Source of the DNA: a virus
DNA: 64,000 bases
Virus record (IMG/VR): IMGVR_UViG_3300032579_000010
Coordinates: 1-64,000 of that record
Strand: one strand, 5' to 3'
Shown in pieces: positions 34,202-42,170 of the stretch (position 1 is its first letter; each line of letters opens with the position of its first letter). Under the pieces are notes generated by a model. The model did no database searches. It was not told the origin of the DNA and was given only the letters and a program-made list of their open reading frames with translations. Position numbers and translations under genes: made by a program.

Positions 34202-34431
34202 TAGTTACCCCCGTTAGTTTCGTCAGAGACAGGCTCAGAAGGCGTTTCTGAGGCTTCTGGGGCGTTTTCAGTAGGCGTGTTAGGCGCTGGAGCGATAAAG
34301 CCGTCAGCAAGCAACCAAGTGATTGACTCACCGGGCAAGTCCGTAACAGTTTCACCACGAGCAGCGGTTTTCCCGTTGTAGTGCAAATCTGACTTTTTCG
34401 TGATGATGTACGCCACTTTGGACTTCGCCAT
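34201..34431 (-). CDS. small protein before the tail-tube genes (76 aa)
   Basis: The ATG at 34431 (MAKSKVAYIITKKSDLHYNG) is chosen because an AAAGGCAG Shine-Dalgarno precedes it; an upstream alternative start at 34473 lacks one. The first 50 residues form a compact beta-rich unit (GKTAARGETVTDLPGESITWLLADG), a plan seen in small head-tail proteins. The rest is an acidic, Pro/Glu-rich disordered tail. It probably belongs to the neck or tail assembly, given its place. No further assignment. Confidence 0.62.
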   Translation of the reverse strand: MAKSKVAYIITKKSDLHYNGKTAARGETVTDLPGESITWLLADGFIAPAPNTPTENAPEASETPSEPVSDETNGGN

Positions 34432-34502
34432 TGTCTGCCTTTCGGGAGTCGCCTTACCGCAAAATGCTACCACCGAAAATCAAAATCTCCCTTGGTGGGG
34501 GT

Positions 34503-34793
34503 CTAGTCCTCGTCCTCGTCCTTGGTGCGACGCTTGCGCTTGGTCTTGGGAACAATCTTGGTCACACGGTCAGGGTAAAACGCCCTAAATGTGGTGTTTC
34601 CGTTGGTTCCGCCATAGACAATGACAGCGATTACCTCTTCGTCCTTGACGTGAGTGTGCTTAAACACGAAAGCGCCAAGTTGCCCCTTGACCTTTACTGG
34701 GTCGTCAGGGTTGATTTCGCCCCAAACTTCCTCTTTGTGCCAAGAAGGTGTGTAGTTGGGTTCAATAACCGACGACACATTGCGTCTTGCCAT
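34503..34793 (-). CDS. hypothetical protein in the neck-tail region (96 aa)
   Basis: Starts MARRNVSSVIEPNYTPSWHK after a clear AGGAGAT Shine-Dalgarno. The middle is beta-rich (GQLGAFVFKHTHVKDEEVIAV). The C-terminus is a striking charge switch: KTKRKRRT followed by KDEDED, a basic then acidic tail. No known family. The order of genes puts it between neck and tube proteins, so it is most likely a virion or assembly protein. Confidence 0.62.
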   Translation of the reverse strand: MARRNVSSVIEPNYTPSWHKEEVWGEINPDDPVKVKGQLGAFVFKHTHVKDEEVIAVIVYGGTNGNTTFRAFYPDRVTKIVPKTKRKRRTKDEDED

Positions 34794-34862
34794 GTTGTAT
34801 CTCCTAGTCAGTTGGCGCTAAATGGCAGTTTAGCATAAGCCAGTAGCGCAAACAGGGATACA

Positions 34863-35057
34863 TTACTTCGTTATTACAACTCCGCAGTCACAGACAAGCG
34901 AAGTGCCAGTCATTGTCGTTACTTCGACGGTGTTTTCGTGCTTACAAGCATCTGGTGGCGACAGTAGTTTCTCTACTGCGTTCAGCGCCTCAAGAGAAGC
35001 CTCGTTACTGCGCTTGGCTGCTCGTATGCACTCTAAGACAAGTTCTAGTTCGCTCAC
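34863..35057 (-). CDS. small zinc-ribbon-like protein (64 aa)
   Basis: GTG start sharing four bases (GTGA) with the end of the tail-terminator gene. An N-terminal helix (residues 1-35, ELELVLECIRAAKRSNEASL) is followed by CKHENT ... CDCG, giving C38, H40, C56 and C58 as possible metal ligands. This looks like a minimal zinc ribbon. The role is unknown; the close packing suggests coexpression with the neck proteins. Confidence 0.62.
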   Translation of the reverse strand: MSELELVLECIRAAKRSNEASLEALNAVEKLLSPPDACKHENTVEVTTMTGTSLVCDCGVVITK

Positions 35058-35482
35058 TGCTGAACCATAACTCGAAAGTTTGTTACAAAGCGAGGACGGT
35101 TTACTTCGTCATACGCCAAGAGGTTTGGTGTTCCCGTCGGCTCGAAGCGCAGGATGTCAATACCGTCAATCACGGTTTCCTGAGTGATTCCACCAAGTAT
35201 CTGGCGAATCTGCTCGGCTAGGTCGTAAGCGCCGGGGTAGTCCTCAGGGTTGCCACGAACAAGGATTTGGACACGAGGGTGCTCAATCGCACTGACAGCG
35301 GTACCCATTGTGAAAGAAGGCGGTGTTCCCAAGTACTGCTGAACAAGGACAACTTGATTTGGTGCCTCGGCAGGAAGGCGACCAAGAAACAAGTTAACGC
35401 CAAGGGTGAGTTGTTGATTGGACGGCAATGAAGCGGTTTGGGCTGGCAGGTATTGTCCGATTGCGTCAAGAAGTGTTGTCAT
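35054..35482 (-). CDS. tail terminator / minor capsid family protein
   Basis: 142 aa. The sequence begins MTTLLDAIGQYLPAQTASL and contains VQILVRGNPEDYPGAYDLAEQIRQILG and then RFVTNFRVMVQQ at the end. This pattern (a beta strand, an alternating helix, an edge strand) is that of the phage minor capsid/tail-terminator proteins, which cap the tail tube and join it to the neck. It is the last of the connector series and its start overlaps the previous stop by one base (TAATG). Confidence 0.78.
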   Translation of the reverse strand: MTTLLDAIGQYLPAQTASLPSNQQLTLGVNLFLGRLPAEAPNQVVLVQQYLGTPPSFTMGTAVSAIEHPRVQILVRGNPEDYPGAYDLAEQIRQILGGITQETVIDGIDILRFEPTGTPNLLAYDEVNRPRFVTNFRVMVQQ

Positions 35483-35988
35483 TATTCGCCCGTCATTTCA
35501 CTAGAAGTTGTATCCATAAAGTCGTCATTGGGTTCCGTCAGGTCGTTACTAATGCTACCTGAGCCACCTTTGGTGCCAAATCCGTGAGAACTCAGTACTT
35601 GGGCAATACGGGATTTTATTTCAGCAAAGAGGTTGTTTTCATTTTGCGCCATTGGCGTTTCTAGGTATTTTGCCTGAGTTGGAGCGGCGTGAGCGTTCTG
35701 TAGTTCCTCGTGGACATAAACGGCATAATCAACAATGTCATTGCCGTACTGTATAGAAACTTGTTCTTTGTTTTGCCCAGCAACTTCGTTAGTAATCAAC
35801 TGACCAGAATCACGCAAAGCACCAGTTTTCACTGGAACTAACTCTTGGCTTTCCTCAAAAATCTTTGTCATTACCTTCATAGAACCCTGCCTGAACGCCG
35901 AGAGTGCCTCTTTGTGAAGGTTATTTTTGTTGTACTTGAGCGCCTGAACGCTTTTGTCGTCCAGTTTGATGCTTATGTCCTTAGCCAC
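35482..35988 (-). CDS. HK97 gp10-like neck protein
   Basis: 168 aa. Residues 45-105 have the gp10 family signature: an Arg/Lys helix, LVPVKTGALRDSGQ, then VDYAVYVHEEL and AKYLETP. HK97 gp10-type proteins form the ring between the head connector and the tail. Residues 1-45 form the preceding helix. Residues 130-168 are a polar, Ser/Asp-rich tail longer than usual. It is in the expected position between the adaptor and terminator genes. Confidence 0.85.
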   Translation of the reverse strand: MAKDISIKLDDKSVQALKYNKNNLHKEALSAFRQGSMKVMTKIFEESQELVPVKTGALRDSGQLITNEVAGQNKEQVSIQYGNDIVDYAVYVHEELQNAHAAPTQAKYLETPMAQNENNLFAEIKSRIAQVLSSHGFGTKGGSGSISNDLTEPNDDFMDTTSSEMTGE

Positions 35989-35998
35989 TTTCCACCAC

Positions 35999-36412
35999 CT
36001 ACTCGAAGTGGAGGACTGTGTTGTATCCCATCAAGCCTGTTTCGTCGTAGTTGTTCTCGACGTACATAAGGATTGGGTTTCGTAGGGCTGGCTGTGTTTG
36101 GCTGGGAACCGTTACTCGTGCTTCAGTGGTGATTTGCGGATAAAACCCGTCAAGATACGCACGTCCGCTACTTACACGGTCACGTCCGTCCACCGTGGCA
36201 AGAACCTTGATTTCGTACTCAAGGCGGCACTTAATAATGTGACTTGAGCCGTATTCCACCAAAGAGTCGCTAGTCCCGTCAGATTCGATGTAGTGACGAC
36301 CATACCCGTCAAGAACCGCAGGGGCACTTTGACCCGTTGCGTTAGGGGTCGCCACGATGATTTCCACCATAATCTCTTGGGTCATCATGGCGAGAAGGTC
36401 TTGGTCAATCAT
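35999..36412 (-). CDS. head-tail stopper or adaptor protein
   Basis: 137 aa. It begins MIDQDLLAMMTQEIMVEII and has a beta-rich core (HIIKCRLEYEIKVLATVDGRDRVSSGRAYLDG) with ARVTVPSQTQPALRNPILMYV near the end. Size, fold class and place between the adaptor and gp10 genes match the stopper proteins of siphoviruses. It starts on the stop of the previous gene. Assignment is by position more than by motif. Confidence 0.72.
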   Translation of the reverse strand: MIDQDLLAMMTQEIMVEIIVATPNATGQSAPAVLDGYGRHYIESDGTSDSLVEYGSSHIIKCRLEYEIKVLATVDGRDRVSSGRAYLDGFYPQITTEARVTVPSQTQPALRNPILMYVENNYDETGLMGYNTVLHFE

Positions 36413-36915
36413 TACAGGTCGCTATCTATAGTCATACCGATTCCTTCACCCTCGTATTCGGGGTTGGAACCAGTGCCATACGTCGTTGATACACCCAAAG
36501 CCGAGTCGCTGGGCCATGAGTTCGGCATGAGCCAGTAAGGGTCAAGACCACCAACAACCAGTTCAGCACCAAGAGCGCTAGGATTGGCGTTGGGCATTGG
36601 CGTATTGACACGGCGTGAGCGTTGTAGCAGTTCCATGCTGAGCGCCTTGTAGCGAGAAGCACGGTCACCATAGGACTTGCTCAGGTCAAGACCACCAACC
36701 GTCTTGCTCTCACTCTGGGCAAGACCTACAAAGGTAGCGGCGATGTTGGAGCAGGCGTTGGCGGCGGCTCGATACGGCTCGTTATTCACCTCAGCCAAGC
36801 ACCAAGCGATTTCCTCGTCCTGAAGCAACTGCTCGCCAGCGTTTGTATCGCCAATCAGAAAGCGAACAGCGTCCTTAGGCGAGTTGGTTGGGTCTTCTGA
36901 GTAAGTCCAAGACAT
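36412..36915 (-). CDS. head-tail adaptor (connector) protein
   Basis: 167 aa from the ATG at 36915 (MSWTYSEDPTNSPKD), which has GGAG seven bases upstream overlapping the previous stop; an in-frame start further up (36939) would overlap the previous gene. The sequence follows the adaptor pattern: DAVRFLIGDTN, a LQDEEIAWCLAE helix, AANACSNIAATFVGLA and GGLDLSKSYGDRASRYKAL. These proteins bind below the portal and form the first neck ring. The C-terminus is a Pro/Gly/Ser-rich tail of about 60 residues, longer than usual. Confidence 0.85.
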   Translation of the reverse strand: MSWTYSEDPTNSPKDAVRFLIGDTNAGEQLLQDEEIAWCLAEVNNEPYRAAANACSNIAATFVGLAQSESKTVGGLDLSKSYGDRASRYKALSMELLQRSRRVNTPMPNANPSALGAELVVGGLDPYWLMPNSWPSDSALGVSTTYGTGSNPEYEGEGIGMTIDSDL

Positions 36916-36919
36916 TTCA

Positions 36920-37246
36920 CTACTCCAATACTGAGGCATCTATGCGCATTGTGCCGGTCATAATGCGTGAGTGCCCCGTGTTGTTCGTTGCTGTTAGTTG
37001 GATGTACCACATACCGGGTGTGAGTACGGCAAGTTCGTTGGGTGCCCATTCGACAAACAAGTTGGGGTTGGTCGAGAGTCCAACGAATCCAGTTGTCTTG
37101 GTTATTTTGGCAAGAGAAGGCGGTTGCCCCACGGTCATCTTGAACGTCCAGCCTTGGCTGAGGTCAATGGTGTTGCCGTTTGTATCAACCCAATGGAACT
37201 GGGCGGCTGGGAGGCTGGCGGCGTTGGTGGGGTAGTGGATTGTCAT
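36920..37246 (-). CDS. BppU-type Ig-like domain protein (108 aa)
   Basis: A single beta-sandwich. It has a W(V)DTNGNTIDLSQGWTFKMTVG segment, a middle strand (LFVEWAPNELAVLTPGMWYIQLTAT) and an SRIMTGTMRI end. This is the pattern of the N-terminal domain of BppU-like baseplate proteins and related small phage Ig domains. It could be a head or neck decoration, since its neighbours are connector proteins. Its start overlaps the stop of the 239-aa gene by one base. Confidence 0.62.
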   Translation of the reverse strand: MTIHYPTNAASLPAAQFHWVDTNGNTIDLSQGWTFKMTVGQPPSLAKITKTTGFVGLSTNPNLFVEWAPNELAVLTPGMWYIQLTATNNTGHSRIMTGTMRIDASVLE

Positions 37247-37965
37247 TAGTAACCTTCTTGAGTCTTTCCTGTCTCAAAGTATGCGATTGAACCCTTGTTA
37301 GGCAGGTCTTCTGGGTAAGAAGTTTCGTCGTCATTGAATGAGGCTGTAATACTATCCTCACCGCTGATAGTTAGCGCCTCGCTCAACTGCTCGTAGTCAT
37401 TGAGCGTCGGCAACAACATTATTTCAGCAATGTCGGAACTACGCAGGTAGTTGACTTGCTTTTCATCTTGGGCGTATTGAGTCTCTACCGCCGTGCCGAC
37501 CATTTCACCACGAACAATGTTGGTAAGTCGGTATTCGCTCTGGTTGCTGAGTTTCTCGGTGACAACCTCGAAGGCAAGTAGGTTTGCTCGCTTGGTGACG
37601 GCGGTGACCAGTTTGGCTTTCGCCTCGCTGAACTCCTTGAGGGCAACTTTGCGCACTGATTCTGACGCTAGTTTTCCCCTAAGTTCCGAACCGGCTACGA
37701 ACACGGCTTTCTTGGCGGTTTGAACGCTCTCTCGCTGGGCGTTTTCAGTACGACGCAAGTAGGACAGACGGCGTGAAGTAGAAATGTCCTGCTTCTGGTG
37801 TGACGATGAGCCAGCGAAGTAGGTGTGGTAGGTACGCCCGTAGCCCAAAGCGGAACCGTTAAGGAACGAGTCGCTGATTTGCAATGTGTAACGGTAGGCA
37901 AAACCGTCAAAATAGAAGGTATCCACGCCACCGAAGGGTCGGGTGATTGCGTAGTTTGAAGCCAT
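37246..37965 (-). CDS. predicted virion protein (239 aa)
   Basis: The product begins MASNYAITRPFGGVDTFYFDG, has a highly basic helical middle (residues about 70-130, LSYLRRTENAQRESVQTAKK ... EAKAKLVTAVTKRAN) and an acidic C-terminus (ASFNDDETSYPEDL). No known family. Leading the connector block, it could be a head-tail or capsid-associated protein. An AGAAGGA Shine-Dalgarno precedes the ATG, and the 71-base spacer upstream (37966-38036) separates the structural block from the modification block; a promoter may lie there but I see no clear -10 box. Confidence 0.58.
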   Translation of the reverse strand: MASNYAITRPFGGVDTFYFDGFAYRYTLQISDSFLNGSALGYGRTYHTYFAGSSSHQKQDISTSRRLSYLRRTENAQRESVQTAKKAVFVAGSELRGKLASESVRKVALKEFSEAKAKLVTAVTKRANLLAFEVVTEKLSNQSEYRLTNIVRGEMVGTAVETQYAQDEKQVNYLRSSDIAEIMLLPTLNDYEQLSEALTISGEDSITASFNDDETSYPEDLPNKGSIAYFETGKTQEGY

Positions 37966-38036
37966 GTAGCACCGTTCCTTCTAGTGGGGATTTCACCACC
38001 AGTTTAGAACAGGTTTGCTTTTACGCCGTTGTGAGA

Positions 38037-38819
38037 TTATGCCTCTACATCCTCTGGTTTGTTCCTGCCAACGGCTATTTGATGTTCAGGAAACGGGTTT
38101 CCCCAAGCGTCCAAACCACGGAAATAAAGGCGACCTGCTTCGTGGGGTTTTGTTTTGTCTTCGTTGCCACGAAGCCGTGAGAACTCACGAACCGTAGCCG
38201 CCTCGGCGGTGATTTGTTCCTCGCTAAACATTTCGTCGGCATAGACCATTGAGAACTCGTCAGCGAAGTGACGTGGAACCATTACAAAAGCACCGATTGG
38301 CTCACCTTTGCGGAAGTGGATGTCAAGGTTCGGCTCCGTGATTTTGAGGTTGAACGTGAAGTCTCGCCTTAGGTTGTCAGTTTCCACCACCCCCGTCATA
38401 TGGGTAATGCCACGCTTAAAGAAGTTGGGTGGGTTGATAGTCATAATGTTCACGCCAATGGGGGTGCGAATGTGCCAGTTGTTTTGTACCGTAAAAATGC
38501 CAGAACCAAAGTGTCCCTCGTAGTTCTGAATGGGGTTTTCCACCTTTTGCCAGTCAACGGTTACGTCCGTATTTGCGTCGCCCCCGTTCCAACGAACAGT
38601 CAAGTCAGTTTCAGCACGGACGACAAACCCGTACTGGTTGCCAATGGCTAGCGGTAGGCAGTAATAGAAGTGCGAGTTAAACCAATCACGACGACGCTGA
38701 CCAGCCAACGGCTCTAACAACTTGCTGATGCGTTCTTTGCTCTTGCCGTATTCGGGCAAGACGACCATTGTTTTCTCTGGGATTTCAGCACCAGACTCGT
38801 TGATGGCAGTCTCGTTCAT
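38037..38819 (-). CDS. DUF6065-like protein, copy 1 (260 aa)
   Basis: The sequence follows the DUF6065 pattern: YYCLPLAIGNQYGFVV, RWNGG, then GHFGSGIFTVQNNWHIRTP, PPNFFKRGITHMTGVVETD and HFRKGEPIGAFVMVPR. The function of the family is unknown; it is found in phages and bacteria, often close to oxygenases or sugar-related genes. No catalytic residues can be named. It is paralogous to the next gene upstream and overlaps it by four bases (ATGA), and it is the last gene of the modification operon. Confidence 0.72.
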   Translation of the reverse strand: MNETAINESGAEIPEKTMVVLPEYGKSKERISKLLEPLAGQRRRDWFNSHFYYCLPLAIGNQYGFVVRAETDLTVRWNGGDANTDVTVDWQKVENPIQNYEGHFGSGIFTVQNNWHIRTPIGVNIMTINPPNFFKRGITHMTGVVETDNLRRDFTFNLKITEPNLDIHFRKGEPIGAFVMVPRHFADEFSMVYADEMFSEEQITAEAATVREFSRLRGNEDKTKPHEAGRLYFRGLDAWGNPFPEHQIAVGRNKPEDVEA

Positions 38820-39574
38820 TTTTTGGGCTTTCTTATGAATACTTGGTGGTCGCTAAAAGGGTTTTCAAATGCGTCAACCCCACGTCGGTAATGGTTTTCA
38901 GGACTACCGGGGATAGAGCGCAGTCTGTCGTGTTCGTCTCCCGATGACAACTCGGTGGCGATTTCATCAGGCGTGTAAAACTCGTCCGCAAAGTGTAGCG
39001 AGAAACTATCTACAAAGTACCTAGGAATCAGTATGAACGAGGCTATCGGCTCACCCTTTTTGAAGTGAATAAGCAAATCTGGCTCGGTGATTTTTAGATT
39101 AAAAATGAAGTTCCGACGCAGATTGTCCGTCTCTATTACCCCAGTCATGTGGTGAACGCCACGCTTGAACCAGTTGGGTGGCTGTACGGTCATAAGGTTC
39201 ACGCCGAGTGGTGTCCGTAGCAACCAGCGATGCTCGATAGTTACTGTAGCCCAGCCAAAATGTGATTTGTATTCTTGTACGTCATTCCACTGTTGGTCAT
39301 GTAACACCTCTACGTCGTCTGGCGTGTTTCCACCATTCCATAGTACGGAGAAGTCGTTTTCCGCCCTTATGACAAAGCCGTATTGGTTGCCAATAAGCAT
39401 TGGAAGGCAACGAAACATAGAGCCTGACATCCAATCACGTTTCTTTTCACCAACCAAAGGCTGTAGAAGTTCCAAACAACGTTGCTTCTCCTCTTCGCCC
39501 GTCAAGTAGGGAATAAGCAACAAAGTATTTTCGGGAATCTCTTTGCCCTCTGAGTTGATAATGGGCTGGCTCAT
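38816..39574 (-). CDS. DUF6065-like protein, copy 2 (252 aa)
   Basis: Paralogue of the downstream gene: FRCLPMLIGNQYGFVI, LWNGG, SHFGWATVTIEHRWLLRTP, PPNWFKRGVHHMTGVIETD and HFKKGEPIASFILIPR align block for block. Only the first 60 and last 50 residues differ, as would be expected if the core is a common fold with different partners. It overlaps the oxygenase gene upstream by four bases. Function unknown; co-translation with dioxygenases suggests a role in the same modification pathway. Confidence 0.72.
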   Translation of the reverse strand: MSQPIINSEGKEIPENTLLLIPYLTGEEEKQRCLELLQPLVGEKKRDWMSGSMFRCLPMLIGNQYGFVIRAENDFSVLWNGGNTPDDVEVLHDQQWNDVQEYKSHFGWATVTIEHRWLLRTPLGVNLMTVQPPNWFKRGVHHMTGVIETDNLRRNFIFNLKITEPDLLIHFKKGEPIASFILIPRYFVDSFSLHFADEFYTPDEIATELSSGDEHDRLRSIPGSPENHYRRGVDAFENPFSDHQVFIRKPKK

Positions 39575-40167
39575 TTGGAAAGGGAATCCGCCATTGTTGG
39601 GTCAAAGCACCAGAAACCAGCGCAGGTATAGCGAGTGGCGTTTTTCACCTGACGAACCCCGTGCAACCACTCGGTTGTGCCGGGGAAACTCACCATCATT
39701 CCCGGCTCGCCAATGACTTCCATATCTTGATTGGGGAAGTAAGTTCCACCACCCTCGTAATCGTCGTTCAAATAAATGATTGAGGCGTACCTGCGCCAAG
39801 GGTAGGGGTTTGGTGAACCGTCAGGTTCCTCTGCGTCAGCGTGGGGTGGCTGTTCCGTACCTTCGGGCCAACGAACCAGTTGAAAGGTGTCGGTGTACAA
39901 GGGTAGTGTGAGTTGCCGTGTTACCGTAATGTGGTCACGGATTCGTTTGTGAATGTCAACAAGGGTTTCGTAGACCTTTATTGAACGTTGGTCATTTTTT
40001 ATTTCACCAAAACGACCAATCGTGTTGGCGAACATCGCCCTGCCGTTCCAAAAAGGCTGGTCTGGTGAAGACCAATCCCACTGGTCGTGAGAGTACTCGC
40101 TCTTAGCGTGGTCGAGAAGGATTTTCACCTCGTCCTCGCTAATGAAGTTTGGGTTGACAGAAATCAT
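39571..40167 (-). CDS. 2-oxoglutarate/Fe(II) dioxygenase, prolyl 4-hydroxylase-like (P4H-1)
   Basis: 198 aa, with the double-stranded beta-helix signature of the prolyl 4-hydroxylase superfamily. The iron ligands are H109-x-D111 (PPHADAEEP) and the distal H169 (TEWLHGVRQV); the 2-oxoglutarate-binding residue would be R179 in ATRY. The strand SIIYLNDDYEGGGTYF is the typical core. Such enzymes hydroxylate proline, lysine or other residues of proteins using oxygen and 2-oxoglutarate, with succinate and CO2 as products. The gene overlaps both neighbours by four bases. Substrate unknown; structural proteins of the same operon are candidates. Confidence 0.88.
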   Translation of the reverse strand: MISVNPNFISEDEVKILLDHAKSEYSHDQWDWSSPDQPFWNGRAMFANTIGRFGEIKNDQRSIKVYETLVDIHKRIRDHITVTRQLTLPLYTDTFQLVRWPEGTEQPPHADAEEPDGSPNPYPWRRYASIIYLNDDYEGGGTYFPNQDMEVIGEPGMMVSFPGTTEWLHGVRQVKNATRYTCAGFWCFDPTMADSLSK

Positions 40168-40913
40168 TTATTTCCCCTTACTAGGCGGTAAAACTTTTTT
40201 GAATAACTGTTTTTGCGGTAAGTGTTCTTTTGGTTTCGCCACTCTTCGTCGTATCCTTGAGCGTTGGAGTTCATTTCACTATACCCCTCACGAGTAGCCA
40301 GCAAAAGACCGGGGCGATACTCAAGGGAGTAATCCTCTCGCTTGAACGGGATTATTTGTACGAATGGTGTTCCAGCAGGAATAACGCCCTCAAAGTCATT
40401 GCGCAAGTAAAACGCAATCTTGCCCGTTGGCATTTTGTAGTACCCGTCCATTACGGCAGACAGGGTGATAAACGGCACGTCAAACCTGTTGAGGGGCTGT
40501 GTGAACAAGCAACTGTAGCCTTCGGGGATTTCCAGCGAAAGCCTGTTATCCCAAGAGAACGATACGGGGCTGTAACCGTGGGGGGCTGGCATCATTCCTA
40601 CGTCGTTGGCTTGACGCTCACCCATTACCTCAGAGGCGGAACTCATCCGCAACACTCCGTTTTCTTTGGTGACTATGTATTCCTCAGGGGTGAGAAGCAA
40701 ATACCCGATAGTAAGTGCCTCAATAAAGGGTAGGCAGTGTTTGACCGAAGGCATTTCACCACCGTCGACGCTTTTGAAAACAAGGGGGATTTTCTTGTAC
40801 CAGTCAGGAACAAGTTGTGAGGTTGATTCGATTATTGGGTTGTCGCCGCAATGGTCAAGGTCGTAATAAAAAGTGACCTTTTCACCGCTACCAGTACTTG
40901 TCGAAGTTTCCAT
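40164..40913 (-). CDS. DUF6065-like protein, divergent copy 3 (249 aa)
   Basis: The product shares the DUF6065 layout: KHCLPFIEALTIGYLLLTPE, a beta-rich middle with WDNRLSLEIPEGYSCLFTQPLNRFDVPFITLSAVMD and IPAGTPFVQIIPFKR. Similar proteins occur in marine phages. The N-terminus (TFYYDLDHCGDNPIIESTSQLVPDWYKKIP) is a separate motif with a Cys and a Trp-Tyr pair. It is more distant from the other two than they are from each other. Its start lies 26 bases inside the upstream oxygenase gene and lacks an obvious Shine-Dalgarno, so translation is probably coupled. Confidence 0.65.
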   Translation of the reverse strand: METSTSTGSGEKVTFYYDLDHCGDNPIIESTSQLVPDWYKKIPLVFKSVDGGEMPSVKHCLPFIEALTIGYLLLTPEEYIVTKENGVLRMSSASEVMGERQANDVGMMPAPHGYSPVSFSWDNRLSLEIPEGYSCLFTQPLNRFDVPFITLSAVMDGYYKMPTGKIAFYLRNDFEGVIPAGTPFVQIIPFKREDYSLEYRPGLLLATREGYSEMNSNAQGYDEEWRNQKNTYRKNSYSKKFYRLVRGNK

Positions 40914-41616
40914 TTAAGTGTGCATCACCAAGATATTTGGGCGTTACGTTACGGCACCAGAAGGCTGTATTAACGTAACGAACTCCATTGGCAATAGGGT
41001 TAATGCCGTGCGGATTCTCCACCGTTCCCTCAAAAATGACTAATAAACCCGGCTTGGGCTTAATCATAAAGTTATTGTGTCGAGGGAAGTAGATTTCACC
41101 ACCATCAAAGTCGCCGCTGAGATACAACATACTGGTGTAGTGCTTTTGAGTGTTGTAAATGCGGTAGATTTCCTCGGCGGCAGGTGGGAACCACATTTCG
41201 TTGTAATCAGCAGGCAGGTCAGTTTCACGGTTGAAGTCAGGATTTATGTAGTCAATGTGTGGTTGTTGCCAGAATGGTTCGTGCCACCGCACGATTTCCC
41301 ACGACTCAAGGAAGATGCTGTCGTGAGTCCTCTCAAAGAAGTTTTCCACCTCAATGCGTGAGCGTTCCTTAACGTCCCAAGCGAGAGAAAGCAGTTCGGG
41401 GCAAAGGCGAAGCGAGGCAATCTGGTGAAGGTCAATAACCCTGTCGTTCCACTGCGTGTTGAACTGAGCACGGTGCTCTTCCTTTATGTCGCTATCTACG
41501 CCAATGTTGGCGATTGACCATAAATCCGATTTCTTGGACTCTTCAATCAGGAACTCACAGTTTTCAGTACTAATGAAGTTCTCAATAATCCTTACTTTGG
41601 GCGATTCGTAGTCCAT
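40888..41616 (-). CDS. 2-oxoglutarate/Fe(II) dioxygenase, prolyl 4-hydroxylase-like (P4H-2)
   Basis: 242 aa, the largest of the four. Iron ligands H120-x-D122 (QQPHIDYIN) and distal H203 (ENPHGINPI); R213 in GVRY for 2-oxoglutarate. The core strands are HYTSMLYLSGDFDGGEIYF and KPGLLVIFEGTVENPHG. A 30-residue insert between the HxD motif and the next strand (residues 124-158) probably forms a substrate-side loop. The ATG has a strong GGAGG Shine-Dalgarno 5 bases upstream, so this gene is well translated on its own despite the 25-base overlap with the gene before it. Confidence 0.88.
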   Translation of the reverse strand: MDYESPKVRIIENFISTENCEFLIEESKKSDLWSIANIGVDSDIKEEHRAQFNTQWNDRVIDLHQIASLRLCPELLSLAWDVKERSRIEVENFFERTHDSIFLESWEIVRWHEPFWQQPHIDYINPDFNRETDLPADYNEMWFPPAAEEIYRIYNTQKHYTSMLYLSGDFDGGEIYFPRHNNFMIKPKPGLLVIFEGTVENPHGINPIANGVRYVNTAFWCRNVTPKYLGDAHLNGNFDKYW

Positions 41617-42170
41617 TGTTCCTCCGTAACTTGACCACGGATTACATCAATGTAATCTGGTCCTTTTGTGTAAAACCAGTGGTCAGGCTCTACAAAATGA
41701 AAAAACACCATGCCAACAATCTGGTTCTCTGGGTCGGGTATTGCCTCACGCCAGTGCTCCTGTTCATTCCCGTAGTAGGCAAGGGCTTGGTTGGGCATAA
41801 GTGTGTAGGACTTGCCTTCGACAAACAAGTCCCAAGGACGGTTTTGATACAGGCACATATCTAGCGTGTAGGTGCAAGCGTTATCGTCTTTGTGGTGGAA
41901 AAGGTTGGGTATTGCGTTGCCATTTTTTTGGTATTGGGCAAAAAAAGCGTAACTGGGCAGTAGGGAGTGACTATTGAATACCCTGCGAGCCTTCCAAACC
42001 GAGCGAGTAAAAGCCTCACGCAATAGTGGGTTTCTCGTGTCGCTTAGGCAGTACCGACCAAATCCCTCGTCGTAAGAGTTCTCCTGAACAATGACGGATT
42101 TCAGTGCCTCAGAAATGTACTCGTAGTAGTGAGGCTCAAATAGATTATCAACGATTACGGGTTCTCTCAT
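41592..42170 (-). CDS. 2-oxoglutarate/Fe(II) dioxygenase-like protein (P4H-3)
   Basis: 192 aa from the ATG at 42170 (MREPVIVDNLF), which overlaps the upstream stop by four bases (ATGA) like several neighbours; a GTG three codons earlier is possible. Ligands are H93-x-D95 (FHHKDDN) and a distal H139 (EQEHWREAIP). It lacks a clear Arg in the standard RY motif, and the sequence QEHWREA is that of the subfamily in which the chelating Arg lies directly after the His. The middle strand (TYTLDMCLYQNRPWDLFVEG) differs from the P4H core. Weaker but credible member of the superfamily. Confidence 0.78.
   Translation of the reverse strand: MREPVIVDNLFEPHYYEYISEALKSVIVQENSYDEGFGRYCLSDTRNPLLREAFTRSVWKARRVFNSHSLLPSYAFFAQYQKNGNAIPNLFHHKDDNACTYTLDMCLYQNRPWDLFVEGKSYTLMPNQALAYYGNEQEHWREAIPDPENQIVGMVFFHFVEPDHWFYTKGPDYIDVIRGQVTEEQWTTNRPK

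Noticed and set aside
36916-36939. Upstream start of the head-tail adaptor at 36939
   Set aside because: It would overlap the previous gene by 20 bases without a Shine-Dalgarno; ATG 36915 has GGAG at good spacing.
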